Part shown: positions 26,349-36,055 of the stretch, piece after piece
How the letters are laid out: the number at the start of each line of letters is the position of its first letter
How positions within the stretch are numbered: the stretch's first letter is position 1
Assembly: GCA_016786765.1 (NCBI GenBank)
Contig: JAEUUZ010000003.1
Location: forward strand, 372,001-436,000
From: Chitinophagales bacterium
Lineage (GTDB): Bacteria > Bacteroidota > Bacteroidia > Chitinophagales > LD1
Reading direction: 5' to 3'
DNA: 64,000 bases
Program-made: the position numbers and the translations under genes
The notes under the pieces: model-generated
Database searches by the model: none
Seen by the model: the letters and a program-made list of their open reading frames with translations, nothing else
What the model was told of the DNA's origin: nothing

Positions 26349-27800
26349 ATGTTAGAAATAAAGAACTCATTTTTCGTGAAAAGCATTTTAGTGGCAAACC
26401 TAGCAGTGTTTGGTATCTTTTCAGCTTATGCACAACAACAGCCGCTCAAAACGTTTAGTTTAAAAGATGCCGAAGAGTATGCATTACAAAACAAAGCAGA
26501 GGCAAAAAATGCACAGTTAGGAATTGATGAAGCCAAAGCGCGTAACTGGGAAATTATAGCCACAGGTTTGCCTGTAGTGAGTGGTAGTGCAGATTACACA
26601 TATTATTTTAAACGACCGGAATCACCTGCATTATCTAAGTTTTTCTCTGATCCAAACAGTACAACCAATCGCGTATACTCAGAATTAGCAAAGAGTAATC
26701 CTACCATTGCAGGTATTTTATTTGAAGCATCACAAAATACACAGCCTATTACATTTGTTCTTCCGCACACCTTACAGGCAGGCGTTCAAGTTTCAGAATT
26801 GTTATTTGATGGACGTTACATGGTGGGTCTAAAAGCCACCAAAGATTTTATGAAAGCGGCTTTGCTTACCAAGAATGTATCTGATCAAGATATCCGCTAC
26901 AATGTTCGAAAAGCTTATTATCAGGCACAAGCAGCACAGCAAGCCATTGCACTTTTGCACGAGAATGAGCTTGTACTTGAAAAGTTGGTAGCCGATAACC
27001 GGGAAGTGTACAAGGCCGGCTTTATTGAAGAGTTGGATGTAGATCGATTGGATTTGATTTTAATCAATTTGAAGAGCCAGATCCAAACGCAAGAGCAAAT
27101 GGCAGAAGTAGCTTTAGCGAATCTTAAATTTCAAATGGGGCTTTCTGTTTCCGATCAAATTGTATTAACGGATAAGTTGGAAACATTACGCGGTAAAATT
27201 GGTCCTGTAGCGTTAACGTTCAATCCTAATCAACGACCGGAGTATGATTTGTTACAAACAGTTTTGCGCATCAAAGGGCACGATACTAAGCAACGTGCGG
27301 CAGGTTATATGCCAACCTTAGCAGCCTTCTTGAGCTATGGGGGAGGTTCACAAACCGATAAGTTTGTTGATATTTTCAGAAAAGACGCAACCACAGGAAA
27401 GAATAATTGGTTTCAACAAGGTTTAGTAGGCTTAACATTGAAAGTGCCCATTTTTGATTCCGGCCAACGTAATGCACAAGTAAAGCAAGGGAAGATAGCA
27501 GAGGATAAGGCTAAAAATGATTTTGATAATTTTCTTAAAGGGGTGGAGTTGCAGTTGCAAGTATCACAAACCAATTTTAATGCATCGTTACGTGAAGAGT
27601 TGAATGCCAAACGTTCGTTAGAATTGAGCGAAAAAATTTACAACAAAAGTCGTGTGAAATTCAAAGAAGGTGTGGGCTCTAGCTTCGAGCTTGCGCAAGC
27701 AGAGCAAGAGTTTATCACCAATCAGTTACGCAAAATCAACAATACCTTAAGTGTTCTAACTACAAAAGCAGATTTAGATAAAGCACAAGGCATCAAATAA
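26349..27800 (+). CDS. TolC family outer-membrane efflux protein
   Basis: A 483-residue outer-membrane channel subunit. A hydrophobic signal (FVKSILVANLAVFGIFSAYAQ) ends near residue 30. The mature protein has the TolC repeat plan: FSLKDAEEYALQNKAEAKNAQL at the start of the first helical hairpin, a beta-strand segment, and the second half beginning RPEYDLLQTVLRIKGHDTK, with KVPIFDSGQRNAQVKQGK and a long helix near the end. Length is typical. It lies between the TetR gene and the adaptor gene, completing a tripartite pump with the next two products. Confidence 0.92.
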   Translation: MLEIKNSFFVKSILVANLAVFGIFSAYAQQQPLKTFSLKDAEEYALQNKAEAKNAQLGIDEAKARNWEIIATGLPVVSGSADYTYYFKRPESPALSKFFSDPNSTTNRVYSELAKSNPTIAGILFEASQNTQPITFVLPHTLQAGVQVSELLFDGRYMVGLKATKDFMKAALLTKNVSDQDIRYNVRKAYYQAQAAQQAIALLHENELVLEKLVADNREVYKAGFIEELDVDRLDLILINLKSQIQTQEQMAEVALANLKFQMGLSVSDQIVLTDKLETLRGKIGPVALTFNPNQRPEYDLLQTVLRIKGHDTKQRAAGYMPTLAAFLSYGGGSQTDKFVDIFRKDATTGKNNWFQQGLVGLTLKVPIFDSGQRNAQVKQGKIAEDKAKNDFDNFLKGVELQLQVSQTNFNASLREELNAKRSLELSEKIYNKSRVKFKEGVGSSFELAQAEQEFITNQLRKINNTLSVLTTKADLDKAQGIK

Positions 27801-27814
27801 ATACTAGAATCCAA

Positions 27815-28975
27815 ATGAATATTAAAACAATCAATATGAATAAAGTAAAGTTTTTAGCATTGGCCATCATCGCAGGGGCAGTAATGGTTTCATGCGGTGG
27901 TAAAAAATACAAAGAGGATTTGTCGGGTAAACGAGAGGAACTCGAAGATTTGAAAAAAGCAAATCAAACAACACAAGCCCGTATTGTGAAGTTGGAAGCC
28001 GAAATTGCAAAATTGGATCCGGCTGCTGCTAGCCAAGGGAAAGCAAAGCGCATTGGAATTGATACTATAGCCACATCTGAGTTCAAGCATTATATAGAGA
28101 TTCAAGGGTCGGTAGATGCAATGGAGAATAATCTTGCGCTGCAACAAATACCGGGAATGGTTACTGCTATTTATGTGAGAGAGGGGGATCGTGTAGCTAA
28201 AGGTCAAGTTTTGTTTGTTACAGATGCTAGTACCTACGAAAAGCAAATGGAAGTTGTACAATCGCAATACGATTTAGCAAAAACAGCTTTTGAAAAGCAG
28301 AAAAAATTGTGGGATCAAAATATTGGAAGCGAGTTGCAGTATTTACAAGCAAAAAGCGGTAAAGAAACATTGGAAAAACAAATGGGTAATTTGCGCGCTG
28401 CTTTGGAAATGACAAAGTGTAAATCGCCAATCAATGGAACCGTAGATGAGGTGAGAGTGAAACTAGGTGATATGGCTGCCCCTAGTCAATTGATGCCCGG
28501 TATTCGTGTGGTTAATTTTTCGAACTTAGTAGTGAAAGCAAAATTATCTGATTCGCAAATCGGAAAAGTGAAAGAGGGAGATAAAGTAAAAGTAAGTTTC
28601 CCTGATATTAATAAAACAATTGATGCAACGGTGTCGCACGTTGGCCAAACAGTCGATAAACAAACGCGTACCTTTAACGTAGAGGTTCGCTTAAGCAATC
28701 CATCTAGCGAATACAAAGCTAATATGATTACCAAGTTAATGATCAATGATGATACGGAAAAGGCAGTAATCGTTATTCCTGAAAACGTTGTACAGCGGTC
28801 AGAATTGGGCGAATATGTGCTTGTTGCTGAGAACGGACGTGCTGTTAAAAAAGTAGTGAAAACCGGCAAGTCATATGACGGAAAGATTGTTGTTGAAGAA
28901 GGTTTAAATGTAGGTGATAAATTAATCACATTCGGCTATACTGAAGTAGTAGACGGGCAGAAGGTAGAATTCTAA
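27815..28975 (+). CDS. RND efflux periplasmic adaptor (membrane fusion) lipoprotein
   Basis: A 386-residue adaptor linking the RND pump to the TolC channel. It carries a lipoprotein signal ending VMVSC, so it is probably lipid-anchored. A second ATG at 27836 (MNKVKFLALAIIAG) gives a more canonical signal peptide and may be the real start. Next come a coiled coil (about 30-70: KYKEDLSGKREELEDLKKAN), a biotinyl-lipoyl half (PGMVTAIYVREGDRVAKGQVLF), a long helical hairpin, the second lipoyl half (CKSPINGTVDEVRVKLGD) and beta-barrel domains ending in EEGLNVGDKLITFGY. The coiled coil before the lipoyl domain is an addition relative to AcrA. It lies 14 bases after the TolC gene. Confidence 0.92.
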   Translation: MNIKTINMNKVKFLALAIIAGAVMVSCGGKKYKEDLSGKREELEDLKKANQTTQARIVKLEAEIAKLDPAAASQGKAKRIGIDTIATSEFKHYIEIQGSVDAMENNLALQQIPGMVTAIYVREGDRVAKGQVLFVTDASTYEKQMEVVQSQYDLAKTAFEKQKKLWDQNIGSELQYLQAKSGKETLEKQMGNLRAALEMTKCKSPINGTVDEVRVKLGDMAAPSQLMPGIRVVNFSNLVVKAKLSDSQIGKVKEGDKVKVSFPDINKTIDATVSHVGQTVDKQTRTFNVEVRLSNPSSEYKANMITKLMINDDTEKAVIVIPENVVQRSELGEYVLVAENGRAVKKVVKTGKSYDGKIVVEEGLNVGDKLITFGYTEVVDGQKVEF

Positions 28976-29025
28976 AAAAGGAAAGAGTTGCGTTCGCGCA
29001 TTGTTTCGCAAAGAAAAATTGAAGT

Positions 29026-32000
29026 ATGAATTTAGATCGATTAAAGGAATTGAAGTTTACGGCATGGTGTGTCGAAAACAGAACCAGTGTGTATATTTTT
29101 ACTATTCTGATTTCTGTTGTGGGTGCCATGATATACAAAAATTTGCCGAAAGAGTTATTCCCCGATGTGGTGGTGCCAACCATTACTGTTGCTACTATCT
29201 ATCCGGGTGCAACACCAGCAGATATTGAAAATTTGGTCACTAAACCCTTAGAGAAACAAATTAAATCTATCAATGGTATAAAGAAGATTACGAGTAATTC
29301 AATGTCTGATTTCTGTTTAATAACAGCAGAATTCAATACAGATCAGGATCCTAAGGTGTGTAAGCAAAAGGTTACAGATGCTGTCGATAAGGGTAAAAAA
29401 GATTTACCCAGTGATTTGAAGAATGATCCGCAGGTTCAGGAGTTTGATATATCTGAGTTGCCAATTATGAATATCAACCTAGCCGGGGATATCCCTTTGC
29501 AACAGTTGAAAAAATATGCCGAAGATTTACAAGATAAAATTGAATCGCAAAAGGAAATTACGCGTGTAGATATTATTGGTGGTTATGAGCGTGAAATTCA
29601 AGTGAATGTTGACTTGTATAAAATGACCGCTTCAGGCATTACTTTGATGGATATTGAAAATGCCATTTCCCGTGAAAACCTGAACGTATCGGGCGGTGAA
29701 TTACGCGTTGGTGATGTGCGCAGAAATTTGCGTGTAACCGGTGAGTTTAGTGATCCCAAAGAGATTGGAGACATAGTAGTGCGTTCATTTACAGGTAACC
29801 CTGTTTTCATCAAAGATATTGCAGAGATTCGTGATGGAGCAAAAGACAAACAAGATTTTGCTCGCTTAGATAACAAAACGGTTGTTACTTTGAATGTAAT
29901 TAAACGTAGTGGTGAAAACCTTTTGGACGCTACCGATAAAATTTATGAAACGCTGGATGACTATCAAGCCAACCGTTTCCCGAAAGGCGTAAAGGTACAG
30001 GTAACCGGTGATACTTCTGACAATACAAGAATACAATTGCACGATTTAGTCAATACAGTAATTATCGGATTTGTGTTAGTTGTTTTTGTGTTGATGTTTT
30101 TCATGGGCTTTCAAAATGCATTTTTTGTTGGATTGGCCGTTCCGTTATCGTGCTTAATTGCCTTTTTATTAATGCCGGGATTAGGCTTAACAATGAACGT
30201 GATTGTGTTGTTTGCTTTGCTTTTGGCCTTAGGAATTATTGTGGATGACGCAATTGTGGTAATCGAAAACACACACCGAATATTTCATCAACATCCCGAA
30301 TTTACAATTATACAAGCCGCTAAGTATGCAGCAGGTGAGGTGTTTATTCCTGTATTAGCAGGAACACTAACCACTCTGGCACCGTTTTTTCCATTATTGT
30401 TTTGGCCGGGTGTTGTAGGAAAGTTTATGAAAAACCTTCCGCTTACCTTGATTATAACATTAGGCGCCTCATTATTTGTAGCCTTTGTTATCAATCCTGT
30501 TTTTGCGGTTACATTTATGAAGCGAGAAGACGATACTCACGTTGTTACCCTTAAAGATGTTCGAATTTGGATTGGAATCTTTATTGCTTTTGCAGTTGGT
30601 GGCTACGCAACACATCATTTTGGTATAGCTAATTTTGCAGTGTTCTCAATTCTCATGTTGTTTTTGTATGTGTTTGTACTGCAGTTTGCAATCACATCTT
30701 TTCAAGAGAAAATATGGCCTAAATTTTTAAATGGATACCAAAGTTTCCTTAGAAAGCTGATTCATGGGAATGCACCAATCTATGTGCCTATCATAACATT
30801 TGGTTTACTTTTATTGAGTGTAGCTGTGTTAGTTTTATCGAAGCCTCAAGTAGAATTTTTCCCGAATTCAGAACCTAACTTTGCTTATGTATATTGTAAA
30901 CTGCCAATGGGTACCGATGCTGTTGTAACCGATTCGGTAACTAAAATTATTGAAAAGCGTGTTTACAAGGTGCTAGGGGCAAACAATCCTGATGTTACTT
31001 CTGTTATAACAAACGTTGGACTAGGTGCAGGTGATCCACAAAATCCAGATAAAGTGGCTACACCTTTTAAGAGTAAAGTAACCGTTGCGTTCAAACGTTT
31101 TGCCGACAGAAAAGATCCACAAACGTCTAAGTTGTTGAAGAAGTTACAAGACGAATTTAAAGATGGCGTTGCAGGAGCAGATATCTCTGTAGAAAAAGAA
31201 GCGAATGGTCCTCCTGTTGGAAAGCCTATCAATATTGAAATTACGGGTGATGACTTCGAAGTGCTTTCGGCTTTATCGCAAAAAGTGAAAAGCGAAATTG
31301 ATAAATCAGGTATAAAGGGGATAAACGAATTGAAATCTGATCTACAATTATCTAAACCTGAAATTAGTTTAGATATAGATCGCGAAAAAATGAACCGTGA
31401 AGGTATTTCGTTAGGCCAAGTGGCTGTAGAGTTGCGCTCTGCCTTGTTTGGAAAAGAAGTGTCAAAATTTCGCGATGCGAACGATGATGCGCCAATTCAA
31501 TTGCGTTTGCAAGAAAAATACAGAACGAAAGTTGACGATTTGATGAACTTGAATATTTCGTATATGGACTTCTCTACGGGGTCGTTCCGTCAGGTGCCGA
31601 TTTCGTCTATTGCAACATTGCGTTACACTACTTCTTTCAATCAAATCAACCGTAAGAATCAACGAAGAGTAGCTACGCTTGCTTCCGATTTGTCGGAAGG
31701 GTACTCTGCTAATCAAGTGGTGCCAGATGTTCAAAAAATTATCAACGATATCGATAAGCCGGAGGGCTATGATATAGTGATGACGGGAGAGCAAGAACAA
31801 CAGCAAGAAACCGGTGATTTCTTAGCTAAGGCTTTCGGAATTGCTTTAGCCTTGATGATTATGATTATGGTAACCCAATTCAACTCCTTAGCGAAACCAT
31901 TGATTATTGCAGGATCGGTGTTGTTTAGTTTGATTGGTGTATTCTTTGGTAATGCACTCTTTGGCATGAAAGTATCGGTGGTTATGACCGGTGTTGGATT

Positions 32001-32382
32001 TTTCTCCCTAGCGGGTATTGTTATTCGAAACGGTATCTTGTTGATTGAGTTCATTGATGAGTTACGTGCACGTGGCAAGAATGTAGAAGACGCCATTGTG
32101 GAAGGAGGTGCTACGCGTATTACTCCGGTGATTCTTACAGCGATGTCAGCCATCTTAGGTTTGATTCCGCTTGCCATTGGCTTAAATATCGATTTTGAGT
32201 CACTATTTAGCGAGTTTAATCCGCACTTCTACATTGGAGGCGATAACGTTTCGTTCTGGGGGCCATTGGCGTGGACAATGATTTATGGACTAATAGTGGC
32301 TACTTTCTTAACGTTGCTCGTTGTTCCATCTATTTATATGTTGGGGGTACGCGTGAAAAATAGAGTGAGAGGTTGGTTTTAG
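29026..32382 (+). CDS. RND efflux transporter permease (HAE1-like)
   Basis: An 1118-residue inner-membrane, proton-driven pump. The proton-relay aspartates are Asp407 and Asp408 in GIIVDDAIVVIEN, the same numbers as in AcrB. The lysine of the AcrB relay (K940) is replaced by Arg1001 in GIVIRNGILLIEF. Porter domains and the docking region are recognisable by order (NGIKKITSNSMSDF near 85, and ISVEKEANGPPVGKPINIEI in the second half). Between the first and second half, about residues 512-563, there are two extra hydrophobic stretches (VRIWIGIFIAFAVGG and FAVFSILMLFLYVFVLQF), so 14 rather than 12 membrane helices are likely. It is the last gene of the operon, with a terminator at 32411. Substrate not predictable. 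Confidence 0.93.
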   Translation: MNLDRLKELKFTAWCVENRTSVYIFTILISVVGAMIYKNLPKELFPDVVVPTITVATIYPGATPADIENLVTKPLEKQIKSINGIKKITSNSMSDFCLITAEFNTDQDPKVCKQKVTDAVDKGKKDLPSDLKNDPQVQEFDISELPIMNINLAGDIPLQQLKKYAEDLQDKIESQKEITRVDIIGGYEREIQVNVDLYKMTASGITLMDIENAISRENLNVSGGELRVGDVRRNLRVTGEFSDPKEIGDIVVRSFTGNPVFIKDIAEIRDGAKDKQDFARLDNKTVVTLNVIKRSGENLLDATDKIYETLDDYQANRFPKGVKVQVTGDTSDNTRIQLHDLVNTVIIGFVLVVFVLMFFMGFQNAFFVGLAVPLSCLIAFLLMPGLGLTMNVIVLFALLLALGIIVDDAIVVIENTHRIFHQHPEFTIIQAAKYAAGEVFIPVLAGTLTTLAPFFPLLFWPGVVGKFMKNLPLTLIITLGASLFVAFVINPVFAVTFMKREDDTHVVTLKDVRIWIGIFIAFAVGGYATHHFGIANFAVFSILMLFLYVFVLQFAITSFQEKIWPKFLNGYQSFLRKLIHGNAPIYVPIITFGLLLLSVAVLVLSKPQVEFFPNSEPNFAYVYCKLPMGTDAVVTDSVTKIIEKRVYKVLGANNPDVTSVITNVGLGAGDPQNPDKVATPFKSKVTVAFKRFADRKDPQTSKLLKKLQDEFKDGVAGADISVEKEANGPPVGKPINIEITGDDFEVLSALSQKVKSEIDKSGIKGINELKSDLQLSKPEISLDIDREKMNREGISLGQVAVELRSALFGKEVSKFRDANDDAPIQLRLQEKYRTKVDDLMNLNISYMDFSTGSFRQVPISSIATLRYTTSFNQINRKNQRRVATLASDLSEGYSANQVVPDVQKIINDIDKPEGYDIVMTGEQEQQQETGDFLAKAFGIALALMIMIMVTQFNSLAKPLIIAGSVLFSLIGVFFGNALFGMKVSVVMTGVGFFSLAGIVIRNGILLIEFIDELRARGKNVEDAIVEGGATRITPVILTAMSAILGLIPLAIGLNIDFESLFSEFNPHFYIGGDNVSFWGPLAWTMIYGLIVATFLTLLVVPSIYMLGVRVKNRVRGWF

Positions 32383-32410
32383 AGGAAGCTACTGGTTGTT
32401 ATAATTAATA

Positions 32411-32450
32411 AAAAGCAGAATGTACAATGTATATTCCGCTTTTCTTTTTT
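32411..32450 (+). terminator. Intrinsic terminator of the efflux operon
   Basis: AAAAGCAGAATGTA (32411-32424) pairs with TATATTCCGCTTTT (32430-32443) with one mismatch and one G-U pair, followed by CTTTTTT. Confidence 0.8.
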
Positions 32451-32491
32451 GGAAACAATCGTTAGATTCGGTTTAACTAAAAAAATTACCC

Positions 32492-33052
32492 ATGAAAAAA
32501 TTAATGCTCAGTGTTGTAACTGTTCTAAGTTTAACCATAGGCTTTGCGCAAAACGAAAATGAAATTACTTGGTTCGGATTGGATTTCTCTAAGGCAAAAA
32601 TGGTAGGTTCTGTTGGTTTTACAGACCCTTCGCAGATTCAAAGTTATTATTTAGACCAATGGAACAGTGTAATTGTTGCTGAGGCGGATAAGTACAATAT
32701 CGCGAAGTATTACAAGCGACCTACTGTGAAAAATAATTTGGATGTTGCAAAAGCCCGCAACAGCAAAGTAGCAGCTAGTACTTTAGTTACCGACAATACC
32801 TATACTTTATCTGAAGCAGATGCCCAAAGTGTAGTTAAAAGTTATAAAGGAAAAGGTACAGGCACCGGATTGTTGTTTGTGGTAGAGAGTTTTAGCAAAA
32901 CAGCAGAGCAAGCAACTGTTTATGTAATTCTATTTGATATCGCATCGGGTAAAGTAAATTCAATTAAAAAGCAAACAGGAAAGGCTTCTGGCTTTGGATT
33001 TCGTAATTATTGGCTAGGAGCAATTACGAATATCATGAAGAAAGGATTATAG
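32492..33052 (+). CDS. Small exported protein of unknown function
   Basis: A 186-residue protein with a signal peptide (MKKLMLSVVTVLSLTIGFAQ). The mature protein starts NENEITWFGLDFSKAKMVG and contains a Lys-rich middle (KRPTVKNNLDVAKARNSKV), then GTGLLFVVESFSKTAEQATVYVILFDIASGKV and a C-terminal FGFRNYWLGAITNIMKKGL. The pattern of a short periplasmic alpha/beta protein resembles uncharacterised Bacteroidota secreted proteins, but I recognise no named domain. No lipobox and no sorting domain, so it is probably periplasmic. It sits between two terminators, so it is its own transcription unit. Confidence 0.75.
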   Translation: MKKLMLSVVTVLSLTIGFAQNENEITWFGLDFSKAKMVGSVGFTDPSQIQSYYLDQWNSVIVAEADKYNIAKYYKRPTVKNNLDVAKARNSKVAASTLVTDNTYTLSEADAQSVVKSYKGKGTGTGLLFVVESFSKTAEQATVYVILFDIASGKVNSIKKQTGKASGFGFRNYWLGAITNIMKKGL

Positions 33053-33078
33053 TCGTAATTCAGATGTGTCGCTGGGTA

Positions 33079-33117
33079 TAAATCTCCGTCAGGGTTTCAA
33101 ACCCTGACGGAGATTTA
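33079..33117. terminator. 39-nt perfect palindrome between convergent genes
   Basis: A left arm starting TAAATCTCCGTCAGGG and its exact 19-base inverse flank one central C. It lies between the small exported protein and uvrA, which converge, and can fold on either strand as a terminator; T runs are modest. The CCGTCAGGGTTT core resembles intergenic hairpin repeats I recall from other Bacteroidota, so it may also be a dispersed repeat. Confidence 0.75.
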
Positions 33118-33120
33118 CTT

Positions 33121-35964
33121 TTATTTCAACTCCTCTTTCAAAAATCTTGCAGTGTGGCTTTCTTTGTTTTTTGCTACTTCTTGGGGTGTGCCTTGAGCGA
33201 TTATGTTTCCCCCTCCGTTTCCGCCTTCTAAGCCAATATCAATCACATAGTCGGACACCTTTACTACATCCATATTGTGTTCGATAATCAATACGGTATT
33301 GCCTTTGTTCACCAATCGATTGATCACACCCAATAGCACTCTGATATCATCAAAGTGCAAACCGGTAGTAGGTTCGTCTAAAATATAAAAGGTGTTGCCG
33401 GTATCTTTTTTCGATAATTCGGCTGCCAATTTCACACGTTGTGCTTCACCACCGGAAAGGGTTGTAGACGATTGTCCCAAACGGATATAGCCCAGCCCCA
33501 CATCGTTCAATGTTTTTACTTTCGGATAAATCGATGGAATGTTTTCGAAGAACGGTAATGCGTCCTCAACGGTCATGTTCAAGACATCGTTAATAGATTT
33601 GCCTTTGTAACGCACTTCCAATGTTTCGCGGTTGTAGCGTTTGCCTTGACATTTCTCGCATACCACTTCTACATCGGGCAAGAAATTCATTTCAATCATT
33701 TTCATTCCACCACCCTGACACTCCTCGCATCTACCGCCTTTCACGTTAAACGAAAATCTACCCGGCTGATAACCTCTGATTTTTGCTTCGGGTAATTGCG
33801 CAAATAGTTTTCGAATTTCATCAAACATTTTGATGTAGGTCGAAGGGTTGGAACGCGGTGTTCTCCCAATAGGTGTTTGGTCAATTTCAATCACTTTGTC
33901 GATATGCTCCAATCCTTTCACTTCCTTATAAGGCAAGGGTTTCATGTTGCTTCTGTAGAAATGTTTCGACAAAATCGGATACAGCGTTTGTGTAATCAAT
34001 GACGATTTTCCACTGCCCGAAACACCCGTTACACAAATCAATTTTCCTAAAGGAAACTTCACATGCAGATTTTTCAAGTTATGTCCTTTCGCACCTACAA
34101 TTTCTAAGAATTTACCATTGCCTTCGCGATAACTTTTTGGCACTTCAATACTCACTTTATTGTTCAAATATTTCGCAGTAGTGGTATTATTTTTTTTGAA
34201 TTCAGCAGGAGTACCTTGTGCAATAATTTTACCGCCATGTTCTCCGGCACCGGGTCCAATGTCAATGATATAGTCGCTTTCGAGCATGATGTCTTTATCG
34301 TGCTCCACCACCAAAACTGTGTTTGGCGCATCGCTCAATTTGCGAAGTGCTTTAATCAATTGATGATTATCGCGCTGATGTAAACCAATACTCGGCTCAT
34401 CTAAAATGTAGGTGATACCCGAAAGTTGTGAGCCAATTTGTGTAGCTAAACGAATACGCTGCGATTCGCCACCCGAGAGGGATTTGGCCGGTCGGTTCAA
34501 CGATAAATAATTCAAGCCCACATCCAAAATGAATTGAATACGTGAACGTATTTCTTTCAACAATTCTCTTGCAATGGTTTGTTGGCGTTCCGATAAACGA
34601 CTGTCCAATGTTTCAAACCAATTGGCCAATTGCACGATGTCCATAGACGCTAACTCACCAATATTTTTCTCGTCAATTTTGAAGAACAACGATTCTTTGC
34701 GTAAACGCGTTCCTTTACAATCTTCGCAAGGCATAGCATCCATAAATCCTTCCGCCCAATTGCGAATACCATCGCTGGAAGTTGCACGGAAACAGCGTTT
34801 CAGCATACCCACTAAGCCTCCTTTTTTGATCGTGTACCAACGATCATCAAAATCGTGAATTTCAATTTCTTCATCAATGGTTTCTTCCGTGCCGTTTCCG
34901 AAGAGAATATAATTCAACGCATCCTTCGGAATTTTTGCAATAGGTGTGGTCAATGAAAATTTATATTTCTTGGCAATTTCATTCAGTTCTTTGAAGATGA
35001 AATTATCTCTTGTTTCACCAAACGGCAACACTCCACCCTTAGCAATAGAAACGCTTTCATCGGGGATGATGGTTTCGCGATTCACTTCGTAGGTAACCCC
35101 TAAGCCGTTGCATTTCGGACAAGCACCATAAGGCGAGTTGAACGAAAATGTATTCGGTGATGGCTCTTCATACGAGATACCCGATTCAGGACACATTAAA
35201 AATTTAGAGAAGAAAAAAGTTTTATCGGTGTCGGTATCCAACAGCATGATAAGGCCTTTGCCTTGCTTCAAGCCGAGTTGTAATGAGGCGCGCAAACGAT
35301 CCTTGTTTTTTTCGTTCACCGTCATGGTGTCGATAATCAACTCAATATCGTGAATCACAAACCGGTCGAGTTGCATTTTAGGTTTAATGTCCACAATTTC
35401 GCCATCCACACGAATCTTCAAATAGCCCTGTTTTCGAACGCTTTCAAACAATTCGCGGTAGTGGCCTTTTCGTCCGCGTACCAAAGGCGCTAGCACTAAT
35501 AGCTTCTTTCCGTTTTGATGCTGTAAAAGATTTTCAAGCATTTGTTCTTCCGTGAACCGTACCATTTTTTTGCCGGTATTGTACGAAAAAGCATCAGCCG
35601 TACGCGCATATAGCAAACGCAAGAAGTCGTAAATCTCAGTAACCGTGCCCACTGTAGAGCGGGGGTTGCGGTTCGTTGATTTTTGTTCGATAGAAATAAC
35701 AGGTGATAGTCCGGTGATTTTATCTACATCGGGGCGTTCCAAACCACCGATAAACTGACGCGCATACGCAGAAAAACTCTCCAAATATCTTCGTTGTCCT
35801 TCGGCATAAATAGTGTCGAAAGCCAGCGATGATTTTCCACTACCACTCAATCCGGTAATTACCACCAGTTTGTTGCGGGGGATGCTCACGTCAATATCCT
35901 TCAGGTTATGCACCCGTGCGCCAAACACATCAATAAAATCGGGTTCTAAAACTTCTTTACTCAT
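33121..35964 (-). CDS. uvrA: Excinuclease ABC subunit A (UvrA)
   Basis: A 947-residue ATPase that finds DNA damage with UvrB in nucleotide excision repair. Two ABC modules are visible: Walker [10 protein letters not shown] (38-46) and [10 protein letters not shown] (about 641-650), signature [20 protein letters not shown] and [16 protein letters not shown], and Walker [15 protein letters not shown] and [14 protein letters not shown]. The second zinc module is complete (Cys746, Cys749, Cys769, Cys772). In the first, Cys258, Cys282 and Cys285 are present but the fourth ligand is Ser261 (CPES instead of CPxC). Length is normal. A -7 box precedes it and it converges on the 39-nt palindrome. Confidence 0.97.
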   Translation of the reverse strand: MSKEVLEPDFIDVFGARVHNLKDIDVSIPRNKLVVITGLSGSGKSSLAFDTIYAEGQRRYLESFSAYARQFIGGLERPDVDKITGLSPVISIEQKSTNRNPRSTVGTVTEIYDFLRLLYARTADAFSYNTGKKMVRFTEEQMLENLLQHQNGKKLLVLAPLVRGRKGHYRELFESVRKQGYLKIRVDGEIVDIKPKMQLDRFVIHDIELIIDTMTVNEKNKDRLRASLQLGLKQGKGLIMLLDTDTDKTFFFSKFLMCPESGISYEEPSPNTFSFNSPYGACPKCNGLGVTYEVNRETIIPDESVSIAKGGVLPFGETRDNFIFKELNEIAKKYKFSLTTPIAKIPKDALNYILFGNGTEETIDEEIEIHDFDDRWYTIKKGGLVGMLKRCFRATSSDGIRNWAEGFMDAMPCEDCKGTRLRKESLFFKIDEKNIGELASMDIVQLANWFETLDSRLSERQQTIARELLKEIRSRIQFILDVGLNYLSLNRPAKSLSGGESQRIRLATQIGSQLSGITYILDEPSIGLHQRDNHQLIKALRKLSDAPNTVLVVEHDKDIMLESDYIIDIGPGAGEHGGKIIAQGTPAEFKKNNTTTAKYLNNKVSIEVPKSYREGNGKFLEIVGAKGHNLKNLHVKFPLGKLICVTGVSGSGKSSLITQTLYPILSKHFYRSNMKPLPYKEVKGLEHIDKVIEIDQTPIGRTPRSNPSTYIKMFDEIRKLFAQLPEAKIRGYQPGRFSFNVKGGRCEECQGGGMKMIEMNFLPDVEVVCEKCQGKRYNRETLEVRYKGKSINDVLNMTVEDALPFFENIPSIYPKVKTLNDVGLGYIRLGQSSTTLSGGEAQRVKLAAELSKKDTGNTFYILDEPTTGLHFDDIRVLLGVINRLVNKGNTVLIIEHNMDVVKVSDYVIDIGLEGGNGGGNIIAQGTPQEVAKNKESHTARFLKEELK

Positions 35965-35980
35965 CTTTTTTGCGAATCTG

Positions 35981-35988
35981 CAAAGCTA
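35981..35988 (-). promoter_or_regulatory. uvrA -7 promoter element
   Basis: TAGCTTTG on the minus strand, an exact TAnnTTTG match, 16 bases before the uvrA ATG. A TTTTG lies upstream with a 14-base spacer, shorter than usual. No SOS-type operator was recognised. Confidence 0.45.
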
Positions 35989-36055
35989 ATTTTTTACTGC
36001 GTCAAAAGTTGAATGGAGCTAAATAAAAAAGATATATTTAGTTAAACTGACGAAT

